From assembly GCA_944989445.1 (NCBI GenBank), contig CALYLW010000213.1:340501-404500 (forward strand): DNA of 64,000 nt, written 5' to 3'. Below, piece by piece: positions 12,404 through 22,959 of the stretch; within the stretch, counting starts at the first letter, position 1; every line of letters begins with the position of its first letter. The translations under genes were made by a program, and so were the position numbers. The notes under the pieces were generated by a model that was not told where the DNA came from, did no database searches, and worked only from the letters and a program-made list of their open reading frames with translations. Source of the DNA: Ampullaceana balthica (Eukaryota > Mollusca > Gastropoda > Lymnaeidae).

Positions 12404-13664
12404 GTAGCGATAGAGATGGGTGTGTTCATAGTTGAAGTGGGTGTGGTCAAGTTAGAGATAGGGGTGTTTATTGTTGAAGTTGGTGTGGTTAAGTTTGAGA
12501 TGAGTGTGTTTATTGTTGAAGTGGGTGTCGTTCAGTTAGTGATGGCTGTGTTTATGTTAGAGTGGGTGTGGTTACGTTAGAGATGTGTGTGTTATTGTTG
12601 AAGTGGGTGTGGTGAAGTTAGAGATGGATGTGTTTATTGTTGAAGTGGTAGTGTTAAGTTTGAGATGTCTGTGTTTTTTGTTAGAGTGGGTGTGGTTACG
12701 TTAGAGATGTGTGTGTTATTGTTGAAGTGGGTGTGGTGAAGTTAGAGATGGATGTGTTTATTGTTGAAGTGGTAGTGTTAAGTTTGAGATGTCTGTGTTT
12801 TTTGTTAGAGTGGGTGTGGTTAAGTTAGAGATGGATGTGTTTATTGTTGAAGTGGTAGTGTTAAGTTTGAGATGTCTATGTTTTTTGTTGAAGTGGGTGT
12901 GGTTAAGTTAGAGACGAGTGTGTTTATTGTTGAAGTGGGTGTCGTTCAGTTAGTGATGGCTGTGTTTATGTTAGAGTGGGTGTGGTTACGTTAGAGATGT
13001 GTGTGTTATTGTTGAAGTGGGTGTGGTGAAGTTAGAGATGGATGTGTTTATTGTTGAAGTGGTAGTGTTAAGTTTGAGATGTCTGTGTTTTTTGTTAGAG
13101 TGGGTGTGGTTACGTTAGAGATGTGTGTGTTATTGTTGAAGTGGGTGTGGTGAAGTTAGAGATGGATGTGTTTATTGTTGAAGTGGTAGTGTTAAGTTTG
13201 AGATGTCTGTGTTTTTTGTTAGAGTGGGTGTGGTTACGTTAGAGATGTGTGTGTTATTGTTGAAGTGGGTGTGGTGAAGTTAGAGATGGATGTGTTTATT
13301 GTTGAAGTGGTAGTGTTAAGTTTGAGATGTCTGTGTTTTTTGTTAGAGTGGGTGTGGTTAAGTTAGAGATGGATGTGTTTATTGTTGAAGTGGTAGTGTT
13401 AAGTTTGAGATGTCTATGTTTTTTGTTGAAGTGGGTGTAGTTAAGTTAGAGATGGGTGTGTTTATTGTTGAAGTGGGTGTGGTTAAGTTAGAGATGGGTG
13501 TGTTTATTGTTGAAGTGGGTGTGGTTAAGTTAGAGATGGGTGTGTTTATTGTTGAAGTGGGTGTGGTGAAGATTGTGATGGCTGTATTTATGATAAAGTG
13601 GGTGTGGTTAAGATAGTGATTGCTGTGTTTATGATAAAGTGGGTGTGGTTAAGTTAGAGATGGG
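12404..13664. repeat. About 42-bp GT-rich minisatellite with about 123-bp higher-order unit
   Basis: The base unit is about 42 bp (GTTGAAGTGGGTGTGGTTAA plus AGAGATGGGTGTGTTTATT). Three diverged units form a higher-order repeat of about 123 bp, seen at about 12556, 12680, 12973, 13097 and 13220. The right end (13430-13560) is a simpler, more uniform run. The + strand is strongly G/T biased. Confidence 0.92.
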
Positions 13665-14356
13665 TTATTGTATAAGTCAAGTTGAAGTCATTAAAAGATA
13701 AGTTTATTGTATAAGTCAAGTTGAAGTCATTAAAAGATAAGTTTTTTATTGTATAAGTCAAGTTGAAGTCATTAAAAGATAAGTTTATTGTATAAGTCAA
13801 GTTGAAGTCATTAAAAGATAAGTTTATTGTATAAGTCAAGTTGAAGTCATTAAAAGATAAGTTTATTGTATAAGTCAAGTTGAAGTCATTAAAAGATAAT
13901 TTTATTGTATAAGTCAAGTTGAAGTCATTAAAAGATAAGTTTATTGTATACGTCAAGTTGAAGTCATTAAAAGATAAGTTTATTGTATAAGTCAAGTTGA
14001 AGTCATTAAAAGATAAGTTTATTGTATAAGTCAAGTTGAAGTCATTAAAAGATAAGTTTATTGTATAAGTCAAGTTGAAGTCATTAAAAGATAAGTTTAT
14101 TGTATAAGTCAAGTTGAAGTCATTAAAAGATAAGTTTATTGTATAAGTCAAGTTGAAGTCATTAAAAGATAAGTTTATTGTATAAGTCAAGTTGAAGTCA
14201 TTAAAAGATAAGTTTATTGTATAAGTCAAGTTGAAGTCATTAAAAGATAAGTTTATTGTATAAGTCAAGTTGAAGTCATTAAAAGATAAGTTTATTGTAT
14301 AAGTCAAGTTGATGTCATTAAAAGATAAGTTTATTGTATAAGTCAAGTTGAAGTCA
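13665..14356. repeat. 39-bp minisatellite, about 18 copies
   Basis: The unit carries TTATTGTATAAGTCAAGTTG and GAAGTCATTAAAAGATAAG. Copies are nearly identical; one has a T insertion (about 13740). It directly abuts the GT-rich array on the left. Confidence 0.96.
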
Positions 14357-14445
14357 TCTTTCATAATGCAGTCAATCAATTTTAAAGTTTATTTATTTTA
14401 TAGTCAATCTGACACGACTCCAATAATTATTTACTTTAACAAAAT

Positions 14446-15705
14446 TGTAGAACAATTGTATGGGGTAAGTGATATAGAACAATTGTATGGGGTAAGTGAT
14501 ATAGAACAATTGTATGGGGTAAGTGATATAGAACAATTGTATGGGGTAAGTGATATAGAACAATTGTATGGGGTAAGTGATATAGAACAATTGTATGGGG
14601 TAAGTGATATAGAACAATTGTATGGGGTAAGTGATATAGAACAATTGTATGGGGTAAGTGATATAGAACAATTGTATGGGGTAAGTGATATAGAACAATT
14701 GTATGGGGTAAGTGATATAGAACAATTGTATGGGGTAAGTGATATAGAACAATTGTATGGGGTAAGTGATATAGAACAATTGTATTGGGTAAGTGATATA
14801 GAACAATTGTGTGGGGTAAGTGATGTAGAACAATTGTATGGGGTAAGTGATATAGAACAATTGTATGGGGTAAGTGATATAGAACAATTGTATGGGGTAA
14901 GTGATATAGAACAATTGTATGGGGTAAGTGATATAGAACAATTGTATGGGGTAAGTGATATAGAACAATTGTATGGGGTAAGTGATGTAGAACAATTGTA
15001 TGGGGTAAGTGATATAGAACAATTGTATGGGGTAAGTGATATAGAACAATTGTATGGGGTAAGTGATGTAGAACAATTGTATGGGGTAAGTGATATAGAA
15101 CAATTGTATGGGGTAAGTGATATAGAACAATTGTATGGGGTAAGTGATATAGAACAATTGTATGGGGTAAGTGATATAGAACAATTGTATTGGGTAAGTG
15201 ATATAGAACAATTGTGTGGGGTAAGTGATGTAGAACAATTGTATGGGGTAAGTGATATAGAACAATTGTATGGGGTAAGTGATATAGAACAATTGTATGG
15301 GGTAAGTGATATAGAACAATTGTATGGGGTAAGTGATATAGAACAATTGTGTGGGGTAAGTGATGTAGAACAATTGTATGGGGTATGTGATATAGAACAA
15401 TTGTATGGGGTAAGTGATATAGAACAATTGTATGGGGTAAGTGATATAGAACAATTGTATGGGGTAAGTGGTATAGAACAATTGTATGGGGTAAGTGATA
15501 TAGAACAATTGTGTGGGGTAAGTGATGTAGAACAATTGTGTGGGGTAAGTGATATAGAACAATTGTATGGGGTAAGTGATATAGAACAATTGTATGGGGT
15601 ACGTGATATAGAACAATTGTATGGGGTAAGTGATATAGAAAAATTGTATGGGGTAAGTGATATAGAAAAATTGTATAAGGTAAGTGATATAGAAAAGTTG
15701 TAGGG
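14446..15705. repeat. 27-bp minisatellite with a consensus 5' splice site in nearly every unit
   Basis: There are about 46 copies of a 27-bp unit containing TATGGGGTAAGTGATATAG. About 44 units keep GTAAGT; one has GTATGT and one GTACGT. Copies vary mainly at TAT/TGT and ATA/GTA, and a block with TTGGG then TGTGGGG recurs at about 14785 and 15190, showing a higher-order duplication. The frames open on both strands come from the 9-codon unit. It lies in the intron upstream of the PH exon, in the sense orientation. Confidence 0.96.
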
Positions 15706-15837
15706 AACATTTTGTATTGAGGATCAGTAACAGGTAAATGAACTGTGGATTGAGGAGAACATTCTATAGGCACCAACATCACAATCCAAAGCAGCATCGA
15801 TGACCATCATAATTCATGGTCGACATGCCATACATGG

Positions 15838-15975
15838 ATGTTGATGGGCCCCCATCTGTTAAACACGGGGGTGGATGGGCCCCGCGTGTTAAGCATGGTT
15901 GTGGATGGGCCCCGCGTGTTGAACATGGTTGTGGATACGTCAAGCCCGTTAAGCATGTTAAGCCCGGGCTTAGCG
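15838..15975. repeat. Short 30-bp GGGCCC-containing repeat
   Basis: About four degenerate copies of a 30-bp unit (GTTAAGCATGGTTGTGGATG followed by GGCCCCGCGT). Surrounding sequence at 15706-15837 and 15976-16142 is not repetitive and shows no gene. Confidence 0.8.
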
Positions 15976-16142
15976 GTGCCCCACCCGTTCAGCCCCTTTT
16001 GTGTCGGGCCTGTCAAATTCTATTGCTTTTGGTACGCCACTTCTATTCAGTTATGTAATAGGTGGGCCACGTCTAAATAAAAAGTGTTGTTGTTTTGTTT
16101 GCCCAAGCCTGCTTAATATAAGAGATGATGAGACATACTAAG

Positions 16143-16402
16143 TACCACGGTTGTGTCTCGGTCCCACTTTAAGCCGTTGGGGTCTCATGCTTGTAATGGG
16201 CCCTACTAGTTATCCCTATGTGTCAAGGTCCTAACCGTATGGCGTTTGGCCCTCATGGTGTTGATGGGCCCTACTAGGTATCACTGGTGTGTCTCGGCCC
16301 TTACCTAAAGCCGTCGGGCCCCCGTGCTTGTAATGGGCCCTACCAGGTATCCCTGTTGTGTCTCGGTCCCACCTGAAGCCGTTGGGCCCCCATGCTGTTG
16401 AT
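16143..16402. repeat. About 68-bp GGGCCC-rich repeat
   Basis: Nearly four degenerate copies of a 68-69-bp unit with GGGCCCTACTAGGTATC, GTGTCTCGGTCCCACC and AAGCCGTTGGGCCCC. Each unit carries two GGGCCC palindromes. The next 230 bp (16403-16631) are not repetitive apart from a GT-rich part. Confidence 0.8.
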
Positions 16403-16631
16403 GCGGCATCAGGTCAACAAATGTCGTCATGCCTGATCACGTTTAAAGGATTTTCTTGTTCAATCCGATCGATTATCGATAGTCCTTGTTTGCAACTGTC
16501 AGCCTCCAGTGTTTGTGCGGGTGTGTCTGTCTGTTTGGAAAGAGCGTATCTGTGTTTGGAGTGGCTGTCGTGTATTTGTGTGTGTGTCTTCGGTCTGGTG
16601 TGTTTGCTGTATGTGTACATCTGACGAGAAC

Positions 16632-16982
16632 ACCCACAGGTCATAACGCCGTCCCTCTACAATGTTACTGTTACACCCACAGGTCATAACGCCGTCCCTC
16701 TAAAATGTTACTGTTTCACCCACAGGTCATAACGCCGTCCCTCTAAAATTTTACTGTTACACCCACAGGTCATAACGCCAACCTCTACAATGTTACTGTT
16801 ACACCCACAGGTCATAACGCCGTCCCTCTAAAATGTTACTGTTACACCCACAGGTCATAACGCCGTCCCTCTACAATGTTACTGTTACACCCACAGGTCA
16901 TAAAGCCGTCCCTCTAAAATGTTACTGTTACACCCACAGGTCATAACGCCGTCCCTCTAAAATTTTACTGTTACACCCACAG
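16632..16982 (+). repeat. 43-bp minisatellite copying the acceptor of the PH exon
   Basis: Eight complete 43-bp units lead without a gap into the PH exon. Each has the exon's own 3' splice site and first bases, CACCCACAG|GTCATAACG, then CCGTCCCTCTAAAATG or a close variant, so nine copies of the splice site stand in a row. The last one precedes the true exon, which differs after GTCCC. One unit is slightly shortened (CCAACCTC). In phase 0 each upstream copy runs into a stop codon. Confidence 0.93.
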
Positions 16983-17087
16983 GTCATAACGCCGTCCCGT
17001 AACATCATTGTATGTGCCGATTCCAGGCGGGACATGGAGGAATGGATTAACGCACTCAAGATGGCGGCTAACAAGGAATATTATGAA
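16983..17087 (+). CDS. DGKD/DGKH: Type II diacylglycerol kinase, exon for the C-terminal end of the PH domain
   Basis: The exon is 105 nt (35 codons), phase 0 at both ends. It is bounded by acceptor CACCCACAG and donor GTGAGT. The reading begins VITPSRNIIVCADSRRDMEE and continues with WINAL, ending KEYYE. The pattern (a beta strand with VCA, then an amphipathic helix with one Trp) is the closing strand and C-terminal helix of a PH domain. The wording is close to the PH domains of DGK delta/eta, which bind membrane phosphoinositides and help target the kinase that converts diacylglycerol to phosphatidic acid. The assignment is strengthened by a DGK C1 exon on the same strand 43.5 kb downstream, joinable in phase. 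The earlier PH exons are not visible and probably lie left of the window. The acceptor is the last of nine copies of the same splice site (see the 43-bp array). It could be another PH protein, but the linked C1 exon makes DGK much likelier. Confidence 0.85.
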
Positions 17088-17221
17088 GTGAGTACAATTC
17101 GTGTCACGTGTCATAAAGACGATTTTAATTCATTCATGATATCTGGCAACCCCTCCGTCAGTGATGACATTAAGTCCTAGCCATTTCTTTATCCATTTGT
17201 ACTGTAAGGCATTCGAGACAT

Positions 17222-17440
17222 CCATTTCAATAGACATACATTTGATCTAGACATCCATTTGTTCTAGACTTCCATTCGTTTTAGACATCCATTTGTTCTA
17301 GACATCCATTAGTTTTAGACATCCATTTGATCTAGAAATCAATTTTCCCCCAGAAATTCTTATTTTCTAATATCCATTGTTTCTATACATCCATATATTA
17401 TATAATCCATTTATTCAAGACATCCATAAACCCTTAACTT
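17222..17440. repeat. Degenerate 17-18-bp repeat
   Basis: About ten decayed copies related to AGACATCCATTTGTTCT, just inside the large intron. Confidence 0.75.
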
Positions 17441-17477
17441 CCCCTTGCCAAAAAAAATATTAAAATATTCGCCCTTT

Positions 17478-17625
17478 GTATATAATACAACACATACGAT
17501 TATGTTACCTGATTGTATATAATACAACACATACGATTATGTTACCTGATTGTATATAATACAACACATACGATTATGTTACCTGATTGTATATAATACA
17601 ACACATACGATTATGTTAGCTGATT
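17478..17625. repeat. 37-bp minisatellite, four copies
   Basis: Four nearly identical copies with GTATATAATACAACACATAC and GATTATGTTACCTGATT. The following 300 bp (17626-17924) carry two GTAAGTAGAT motifs in a short duplication but no recognised exon. Confidence 0.93.
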
Positions 17626-17924
17626 GTCGTGGAACATCTACGTTTCTAAGTGTGTCGTTTTATCGTTTTTTATCTGTGTTGTTGTTTGTATCACTGCACC
17701 GTGAACCTTTGATGTACATTTCAAGTGAATCACAAAGGTAAGTAGATCTGAGAAGAGGATCGATAACAAATGTAAGTAGATTGGAGAAGAGGATCAATAA
17801 CAAAGCTTGTAAAGGTTTTTGCGCTGATGATAATGGTGTAAAGTATAAAGGATGACTACTGGTGAATTATCAAATAAATAAATCCCGTGAGTTAATTCCC
17901 TTTCTTCTAAAATAACGTTTGCTT

Positions 17925-18027
17925 GAAAGGGGCGAGCATCGGACCAGCAACTGAGGGTGCAAGAAGGAAAGTCAAAACTGAAACTCAAAGTTTAATTATG
18001 CACAAGACTTACAGCTGAAAAAAATTC
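17925..18027. repeat. Dispersed repeat, copy 1
   Basis: The stretch with GGGGCGAGCATCGGACCAGC and GCAAGAAGGAAAGTCAAAAC is similar over about 100 bp to 22485-22585 (GGGCCGAGCATGGTACGAGC, GCAAGATGGAAAGTCAGATC). It is a dispersed family of unknown type; no coding potential is shared. Confidence 0.6.
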
Positions 18028-18035
18028 TGACTATG

Positions 18036-18249
18036 AACAATGTTCCCTCTAAGGTTCATTAGTCAGTGTGCAAAATAACAAACTCTTGTGCAAAGTTGCA
18101 CAGCATACTTTTTATGTGCAAAATAATTTTACACCCCACAAGATCATATACTATATTATCTCATTATCAAAAATTGCTGCGCGGTTACTCTAAACTGCTG
18201 CTCAGTGTTTGGGAGATAGCTGCGCGGCCGCACAGCTTTAAGGGAACTT
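18036..18249. mobile_element. hAT-type MITE (family B) with 8-bp target duplication
   Basis: It starts AACAATGTTCCCTCTAAG and ends CTTTAAGGGAACTT, flanked by TGACTATG on both sides (18028-18035 and 18250-18257). The interior has GCTGCGCGG motifs and TTGTGCAAAGTTGCAC. Related copies are at 31571-31739 and 46444-46655. It is non-autonomous. Confidence 0.82.
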
Positions 18250-18257
18250 TGACTATG

Positions 18258-18412
18258 GGGCCAGTTTTATAGCTAGTCTAGTGTTAAATACGTCTAGTGT
18301 TAAATACGTCTAGTGTTACCATTTAGTTGGGTACAATTGGAGTGGGATCTAGTCAGTAGTACCATTTTTGGTGGGATCTAGTCAGTAGTACCATTTTTGT
18401 TGGGATATAGTC
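18258..18412. repeat. Left part of a 29-bp minisatellite split by a transposon
   Basis: Starts with a short TCTAGTGTTAAATACG repeat, then degenerate units of the TTTTTGGTGGGATCTAGTCA type. The array continues at 20310 on the far side of the inserted element. Confidence 0.85.
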
Positions 18413-20309
18413 TAGGGGTCTACCGATATGCCTTTTTGCCGATACCGATATTACCGATATTTTTTTGCCGATATGAGTATTTGTTAGGACAAAAACCAGC
18501 GGTCATATTTGATGACATCATTCTTAAATTTATCACTCCTAATTATTTATATTTTATGTTAGGGGTCTACCGATAAGCATTTTTGCCGATATTACCGATA
18601 TTTTTTGCCGATATGAGTATTTGTTAGGACAAAACTAACAGCGGTCATATTTGATGACGTCATTCTTAAATTTATCACTCGTAATTATTTATATCTTATA
18701 ATTAAGGGGGATAACCGATATCCAGTTTTGCCGAAATTACCTTTTTTTTCCGAAACGAAGTTTCCGATGTGTTTACAAGTTGCAGTTCATGACCTACATA
18801 GGACTCATAACAAAACGAACAATCCTTTATAAAAATGTACAAGCAAAATTAGGAAGTCCTTTTGAAACTTCAACCTTGACTCATAATTATTAATTCTAAC
18901 CAATAGTTTAATGGCTTTTGCACACGGCCACCTTTTATGAATGAAACAATGAGAACAAAGTACAATAGTAATAGAGTGAAAATGAGGCTGAAGGTTGAAT
19001 GGTTGCCAATGACAACAAGTCTTCACACGGTACATTTTGTTATTCCATACGAAACGAAATGTTTTAGACATCTGCGATTCTGCGTGCATCTTTGCTATTA
19101 GAGCAATTACGTGAACATAATGTTTACATGTTATCCATTTATTAGAGCAATTACGGAATGCTTGGCATCGGCACTATTTAAACAGTATTTCCGAGTATAC
19201 GAAAATCGGCCGATACCTAAACAATATCAAAGCGAATGGCACACTGTATCGTGGCTGCACATATTAATACTAGGACTCTTTAGACTATTTCAATACCGGT
19301 ATCGGGGTCGATATATTAATTTGTCGAGATATTGTAAATCTAAATGATAGTTTTTTTTTGTGGGTCAAAATGTCACTTATTATGAAACTAGGGGCAAGTA
19401 CCCGGCTCCCGCCCGGGTTTAACAACAACAGCAACAAAACAAAAACAACAAAAACAACAAAAACAAAACAACAACAAAAACAACAAAAACAACAAAAACA
19501 AAACAACAACAAAAACAACAAAAACAACAACAAAAACAACAAAACAACAAAAACAAAACAACAACAAAACAAAAACAAAACAACAACAAAACAACAACTA
19601 CAACAACAACAACAAAACAACAACTACAACAACAACAACAAAACAACAACAACAACAACAACAGCAACAACAACAAAGCAACAACAACAAAACAACAAAT
19701 ACAACAGCAACAACAACAAAGCAACAACAACATGAAGGACATTGTCGTCGCAGGGCAAGGGATGTGAACAACAACAACAACAGAAAAAAACAACACAAAA
19801 GCAACAACAGCAACAACAACAGCAACAAAAACAAAAACAAAACAACAACAAAAACATCAACAACAAAACAACAACAAAACAACAACTACAACAACAACAA
19901 CAACAACAACAAAAAAAATTATTTTATGGCGATAATCGCCTTCTTGTTAATCTCGACACCAAAATGTTTATTAATTTGCGTCATTATTTTACGTCTTAAT
20001 TTTCAATAATTTTTATTTTATATAGCTCATATAGGGAAAAACTACATTTTGGGCCCCCGGGCCCCAGTATCTTATATATATGGAACGAAACCCGTTTAAT
20101 AACCCTTCAGGTATAATTTTGTGTACGTGTACCAAATTTCACGTTATTTGGTTGTCTGGATCTTGAGTTATTAGGGAACAGACAGACAACAAATGCGGCT
20201 TATATATATAGAGATATCGGTGACTTCAATATCGGGACCATTACATGCTACCGATACCGATATTCCCGATATCCAGATATCGGCCAGCCGATATATTGGT
20301 AGACCCCTA
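18413..20309. mobile_element. hAT-type element (family C), non-autonomous, inserted into a minisatellite
   Basis: Its ends are TAGGGGTCTACCGATA and TATTGGTAGACCCCTA, and it is flanked by ATATAGTC (18405-18412 and 20310-20317). The left end is partly duplicated inside (from about 18560). CCGATATT motifs are abundant at both ends. The interior includes AT-rich sequence and a nested repeat of another family. No transposase was recognised; the minus-strand frame at 18805-19089 has no match I recognise. Confidence 0.85.
19386..20213. mobile_element. Nested dispersed repeat carrying an (AAC)n microsatellite
   Basis: Inside the family C element, sequence starting GGGGCAAGTACCCGGCTC and ending ACAGACAGACAACAAATG then GGCTTATATATATAGAG looks like a separate repeat family. 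In the middle is an (AAC)n/(CAA)n run (about 19419-19918) broken near 19735. Its class is unknown; boundaries are approximate. Confidence 0.5.
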
Positions 20310-21462
20310 ATATAGTCAATGGTAGCCTTTTTGGTGGGATATAGTCAATGGTAGCCTTTTTGGTGGGATATAGTCAATGATACCATTTTTGGTGGGATCT
20401 AGTCAGTAGTACCATTTTTGTTGGGATATAGTCAATGGTAGCATTTTTGGTCGGATATAGTCAATGGTAGCATTTTTGGTCGGATATAGTAAAAGGTATC
20501 CTTTTTGGTGGGATATAGTCAATGATACCATTTTTGGTGGGATCTAGTCAGTAGTACCATTTTTGTTGGGATATAGTCAATGGTACCATTTTTGGTGGGA
20601 TGTAGTCAATGATACCATTTTTGTTGGGATCTAGTCAGTAGTACAATTTTTGTTGTGATATAGTCAATGGTAGCATTTTTGGTCGGAAATAGTCAATGGT
20701 AGCATTTTTGTTGGGATCTAGTCAGTAGTACCATTTTTGTTGGGATATAGTCAATGGTAGCATTTTTGGTCGGAAATAGTCAATGGTAGCATTTTTGTTG
20801 GGATCTAGTCAGTAGTACCATTTTTGTTGGGATATAGTCAATGGTAGCATTTTTGGTGGGATGTAGTCAATGATACCATTTTTGTTCGGATATAGTCAAT
20901 GGTAGCATTTTTGGTCGGATATAGTCAATGGTAGCATTTTTGGTCGGATATAGTCAGTGGTAGCATTTTTGGTCGGATATAGTCAGTGGTAGCATTTTTG
21001 GTCGGATATAGTCAATGGAAGCATTTTTGGTTGGATATAGTCAATGGTAGCATTTTTGGTCGGATATAGTCAATGGTAGCATTTTTAGTCGGATATAGTC
21101 AATGGTAGCATTTTTGGTCGGATATAGTCAGTGGTAGCATTTTTGGTCGGATATAGTCAATGGTAGCATTTTTGGTCGGATATAGTCAATGGTAGCATTT
21201 TTGGTCGGATATAGTCAATGGTAGCATTTTTGGTCGGATAGTCAATGGTAGCATTTTTGGTCGGATATAGTCAATGGTAGCATTTTTGGTCGGATATAGT
21301 CAATGGTAGCATTTTTGGTCGGATATAGTCAATGGTAGCATTTTTGGTCGGATATAGTCAATGGTAGCATTTTTGGTCGGATATAGTCAATGGTAGCATT
21401 TTTGGTCGGATATAGTCAATGGTAGCATTTTTGGTCGGATATAGTCAATGGTATCATTTAAT
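20310..21462. repeat. 29-bp minisatellite, right part, about 39 copies
   Basis: The unit is about 29 bp, TATAGTCAATGGTAGCATTT then TTGGTCGGA. Left copies mix GTGGGATCTAGTCAGTAG variants; right copies (from about 20900) are nearly uniform. The gradient suggests recent expansion at the right. Confidence 0.95.
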
Positions 21463-21557
21463 TGGATTTATTAAAGTGTTGTGGTTAGAAATTTTTTTAC
21501 TTTTCTTTAGTATCATTAATGAGAACATGTTTGCCCCGTCCCCCACTGTACACACAC

Positions 21558-21610
21558 ACACACTCACACACACCACCACCACCACCACCACCACCACCAC
21601 CACCATCATC
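21558..21610. repeat. (CA)n and (CAC)n microsatellite
   Basis: Runs of CACACA then CACCACCACC. No coding meaning. Confidence 0.9.
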
Positions 21611-21834
21611 ACCAGCCTACCGTCATCTTGTGTGAGAGACATCCGCTACTCAGTTTCATCCTCCCATCAGAGACTTGGCCTGTCGTGTCGCATGTGGGGT
21701 CCGGCAGCCACTAAACGAAAGTCTCTATCGTAACCAAGAAGTAAGAAAGATAATCTAGCTGGTCTTTTCCGGAAGTGTCTTCTGGGCGGAATCTGCCAAT
21801 ACCAATCAATTTGGTTCTTCCTGTTATGGAAAGG

Positions 21835-22010
21835 GGAGAAGGGTTGGGGGGGGGGTGAAGTTAATCTTGTGTCTGGCATTTAAGTCTTCATGAGAAGGGT
21901 TGGGGGGGGGGTGAAGTTAATCTTGTGTCTGGCATTTAAGTCTTCATGAGAAGGGTTTGTTGAAGTTAATCTTGTGTCTGTCATTTAAGTCTTCATGAGA
22001 AGGGTTGGGG
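21835..22010. repeat. About 57-bp tandem repeat, three copies
   Basis: Contains GAGAAGGGTTGGGG and AAGTTAATCTTGTGTCTGGC with ATTTAAGTCTTCAT. Copies differ in the length of the G run. Confidence 0.85.
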
Positions 22011-22142
22011 TGAAGTCTTCCCAGGTCTCATTACAATTAACCTCAACGCATTTGGCACTTTCTCAAATTTCTCTTTCTGCTATATTTAAATGTGTCTGCC
22101 TACAGGGCCGAGCATGGTACGAGCGAACTTGTCTGCCTACAG

Positions 22143-22475
22143 CAGGGGTCGGGAAACCATGGCTCGCGAGACAGATATGGCTCTTTTGATTACTGCATCT
22201 GGCTTTCAGACAAATGTTCGATTATATTTTTTTTAAACGTTTATTCAGACTCCTTTGATCAACATAATAATTGCATATAAAAAAAGAGCATAACAATGTT
22301 ATTAAAAAGAATTCAGCGACATAATTAGTGTAATTATAGTGTTTAAATTAAACAAAATTCACACATTTTCTAGAATTTTTAGATTTAAACATAATGTATG
22401 GCTCTCACAGAATTACTTTTCAAAAAATAATGTGATGTTTAAGGATCTCTCAGAGAAAAAGTTTTCCGACCCCTG
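22143..22475. mobile_element. hAT-type MITE (family D, CAGGGGTCGG ends)
   Basis: Starts CAGGGGTCGGGAAACCATGG, ends TTTTCCGACCCCTG. The flanks GCCTACAG (22135-22142) and GCCTAAAG (22476-22483) are an 8-bp duplication with one change. CAGGGGTCGG ends with TGGCTC inside are typical of hAT elements. It is non-autonomous and AT-rich inside. It sits between two copies of a 38-bp tandem duplication. Confidence 0.82.
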
Positions 22476-22483
22476 GCCTAAAG

Positions 22484-22590
22484 GGCCGAGCATGGTACGA
22501 GCGAACTGTGGGAGCAAGATGGAAAGTCAGATCTGAAACACGGTTACATATGCCCAAGATTATAGCTGTACAAAATCATGAAAAGGAAGA
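22484..22590. repeat. Dispersed repeat, copy 2
   Basis: Related to 17925-18027. The first 25 bp (GGGCCGAGCATGGTACGAGC) also occur at 22104-22128, before the hAT element, as a tandem duplication. Confidence 0.6.
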
Positions 22591-22703
22591 TTTTTTTTCT
22601 TTCTAATTTAATGACGACCAGCAACTAGAATTTTCCTTAGTTAAACAGATTGGCATGTCCGCTTCACTCCATTTTGTTATACAGCCCACATATCAGTTAC
22701 AAC

Positions 22704-22959
22704 TAGGGGTGTATCGGATTCAAATTTTTTAAATCTGTCCGGAGCCGGATTTGACTGGATCTATGAAGTGAAATCCGACCGGAGCCGGATTTGTAAAAAT
22801 GGCCGGATTCCGAATTTGCCGGAGCTGTTATATACGTATGTATTTTATGGCTCAACCGGTCAGCCGGATTTATGAAGTGAAATTCTCCCGGAGTTGGAGC
22901 CGGATTTGAAAAAAGACCGGATTCCGGATTAGCCGGAACCGATATCCGGTACACCCCTA
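22704..22959. mobile_element. hAT-type MITE (family A), inserted in a minisatellite
   Basis: Same ends as the element at 10972: TAGGGGTGTATCGGAT and ATCCGGTACACCCCTA. Flanked by GTTACAAC (22696-22703 and 22960-22967), which is a variant of the surrounding 18-bp GTTACAGCC unit. It is 256 bp with no internal minisatellite. Confidence 0.9.

Noticed and set aside
13665..14356. Array resembling a CRISPR (regular 39-bp period)
   Set aside because: No distinct spacers between repeats; units are identical throughout, and the DNA is eukaryotic. The same applies to the other arrays.
14402..14464. Possible exon TTTTATAG|TCAATC to TGGG|GTAAGT
   Set aside because: Splice signals are present, but the peptide (SQSDTTPIIIYFNK) is not recognised as PH or any other domain, and the donor belongs to the 27-bp array.
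14348..15797. Long frames on both strands with 9-residue repeats
   Set aside because: Products of a 27-bp tandem unit (nine codons). The same length is open on the opposite strand, which argues against coding.
17640..17738. Possible exon ending AAAG|GTAAGT
   Set aside because: The donor is good but the peptide matches nothing I know. The motif GTAAGTAGAT is repeated 45 bp later, and no clear acceptor was found.
18805..19089. Minus-strand frame inside the hAT element as transposase
   Set aside because: 94 residues without a recognisable hAT catalytic or zinc-finger motif.
19285..20009. Poly-Asn/Gln and Cys/Phe-rich frames
   Set aside because: Translations of an (AAC)n microsatellite in different frames.
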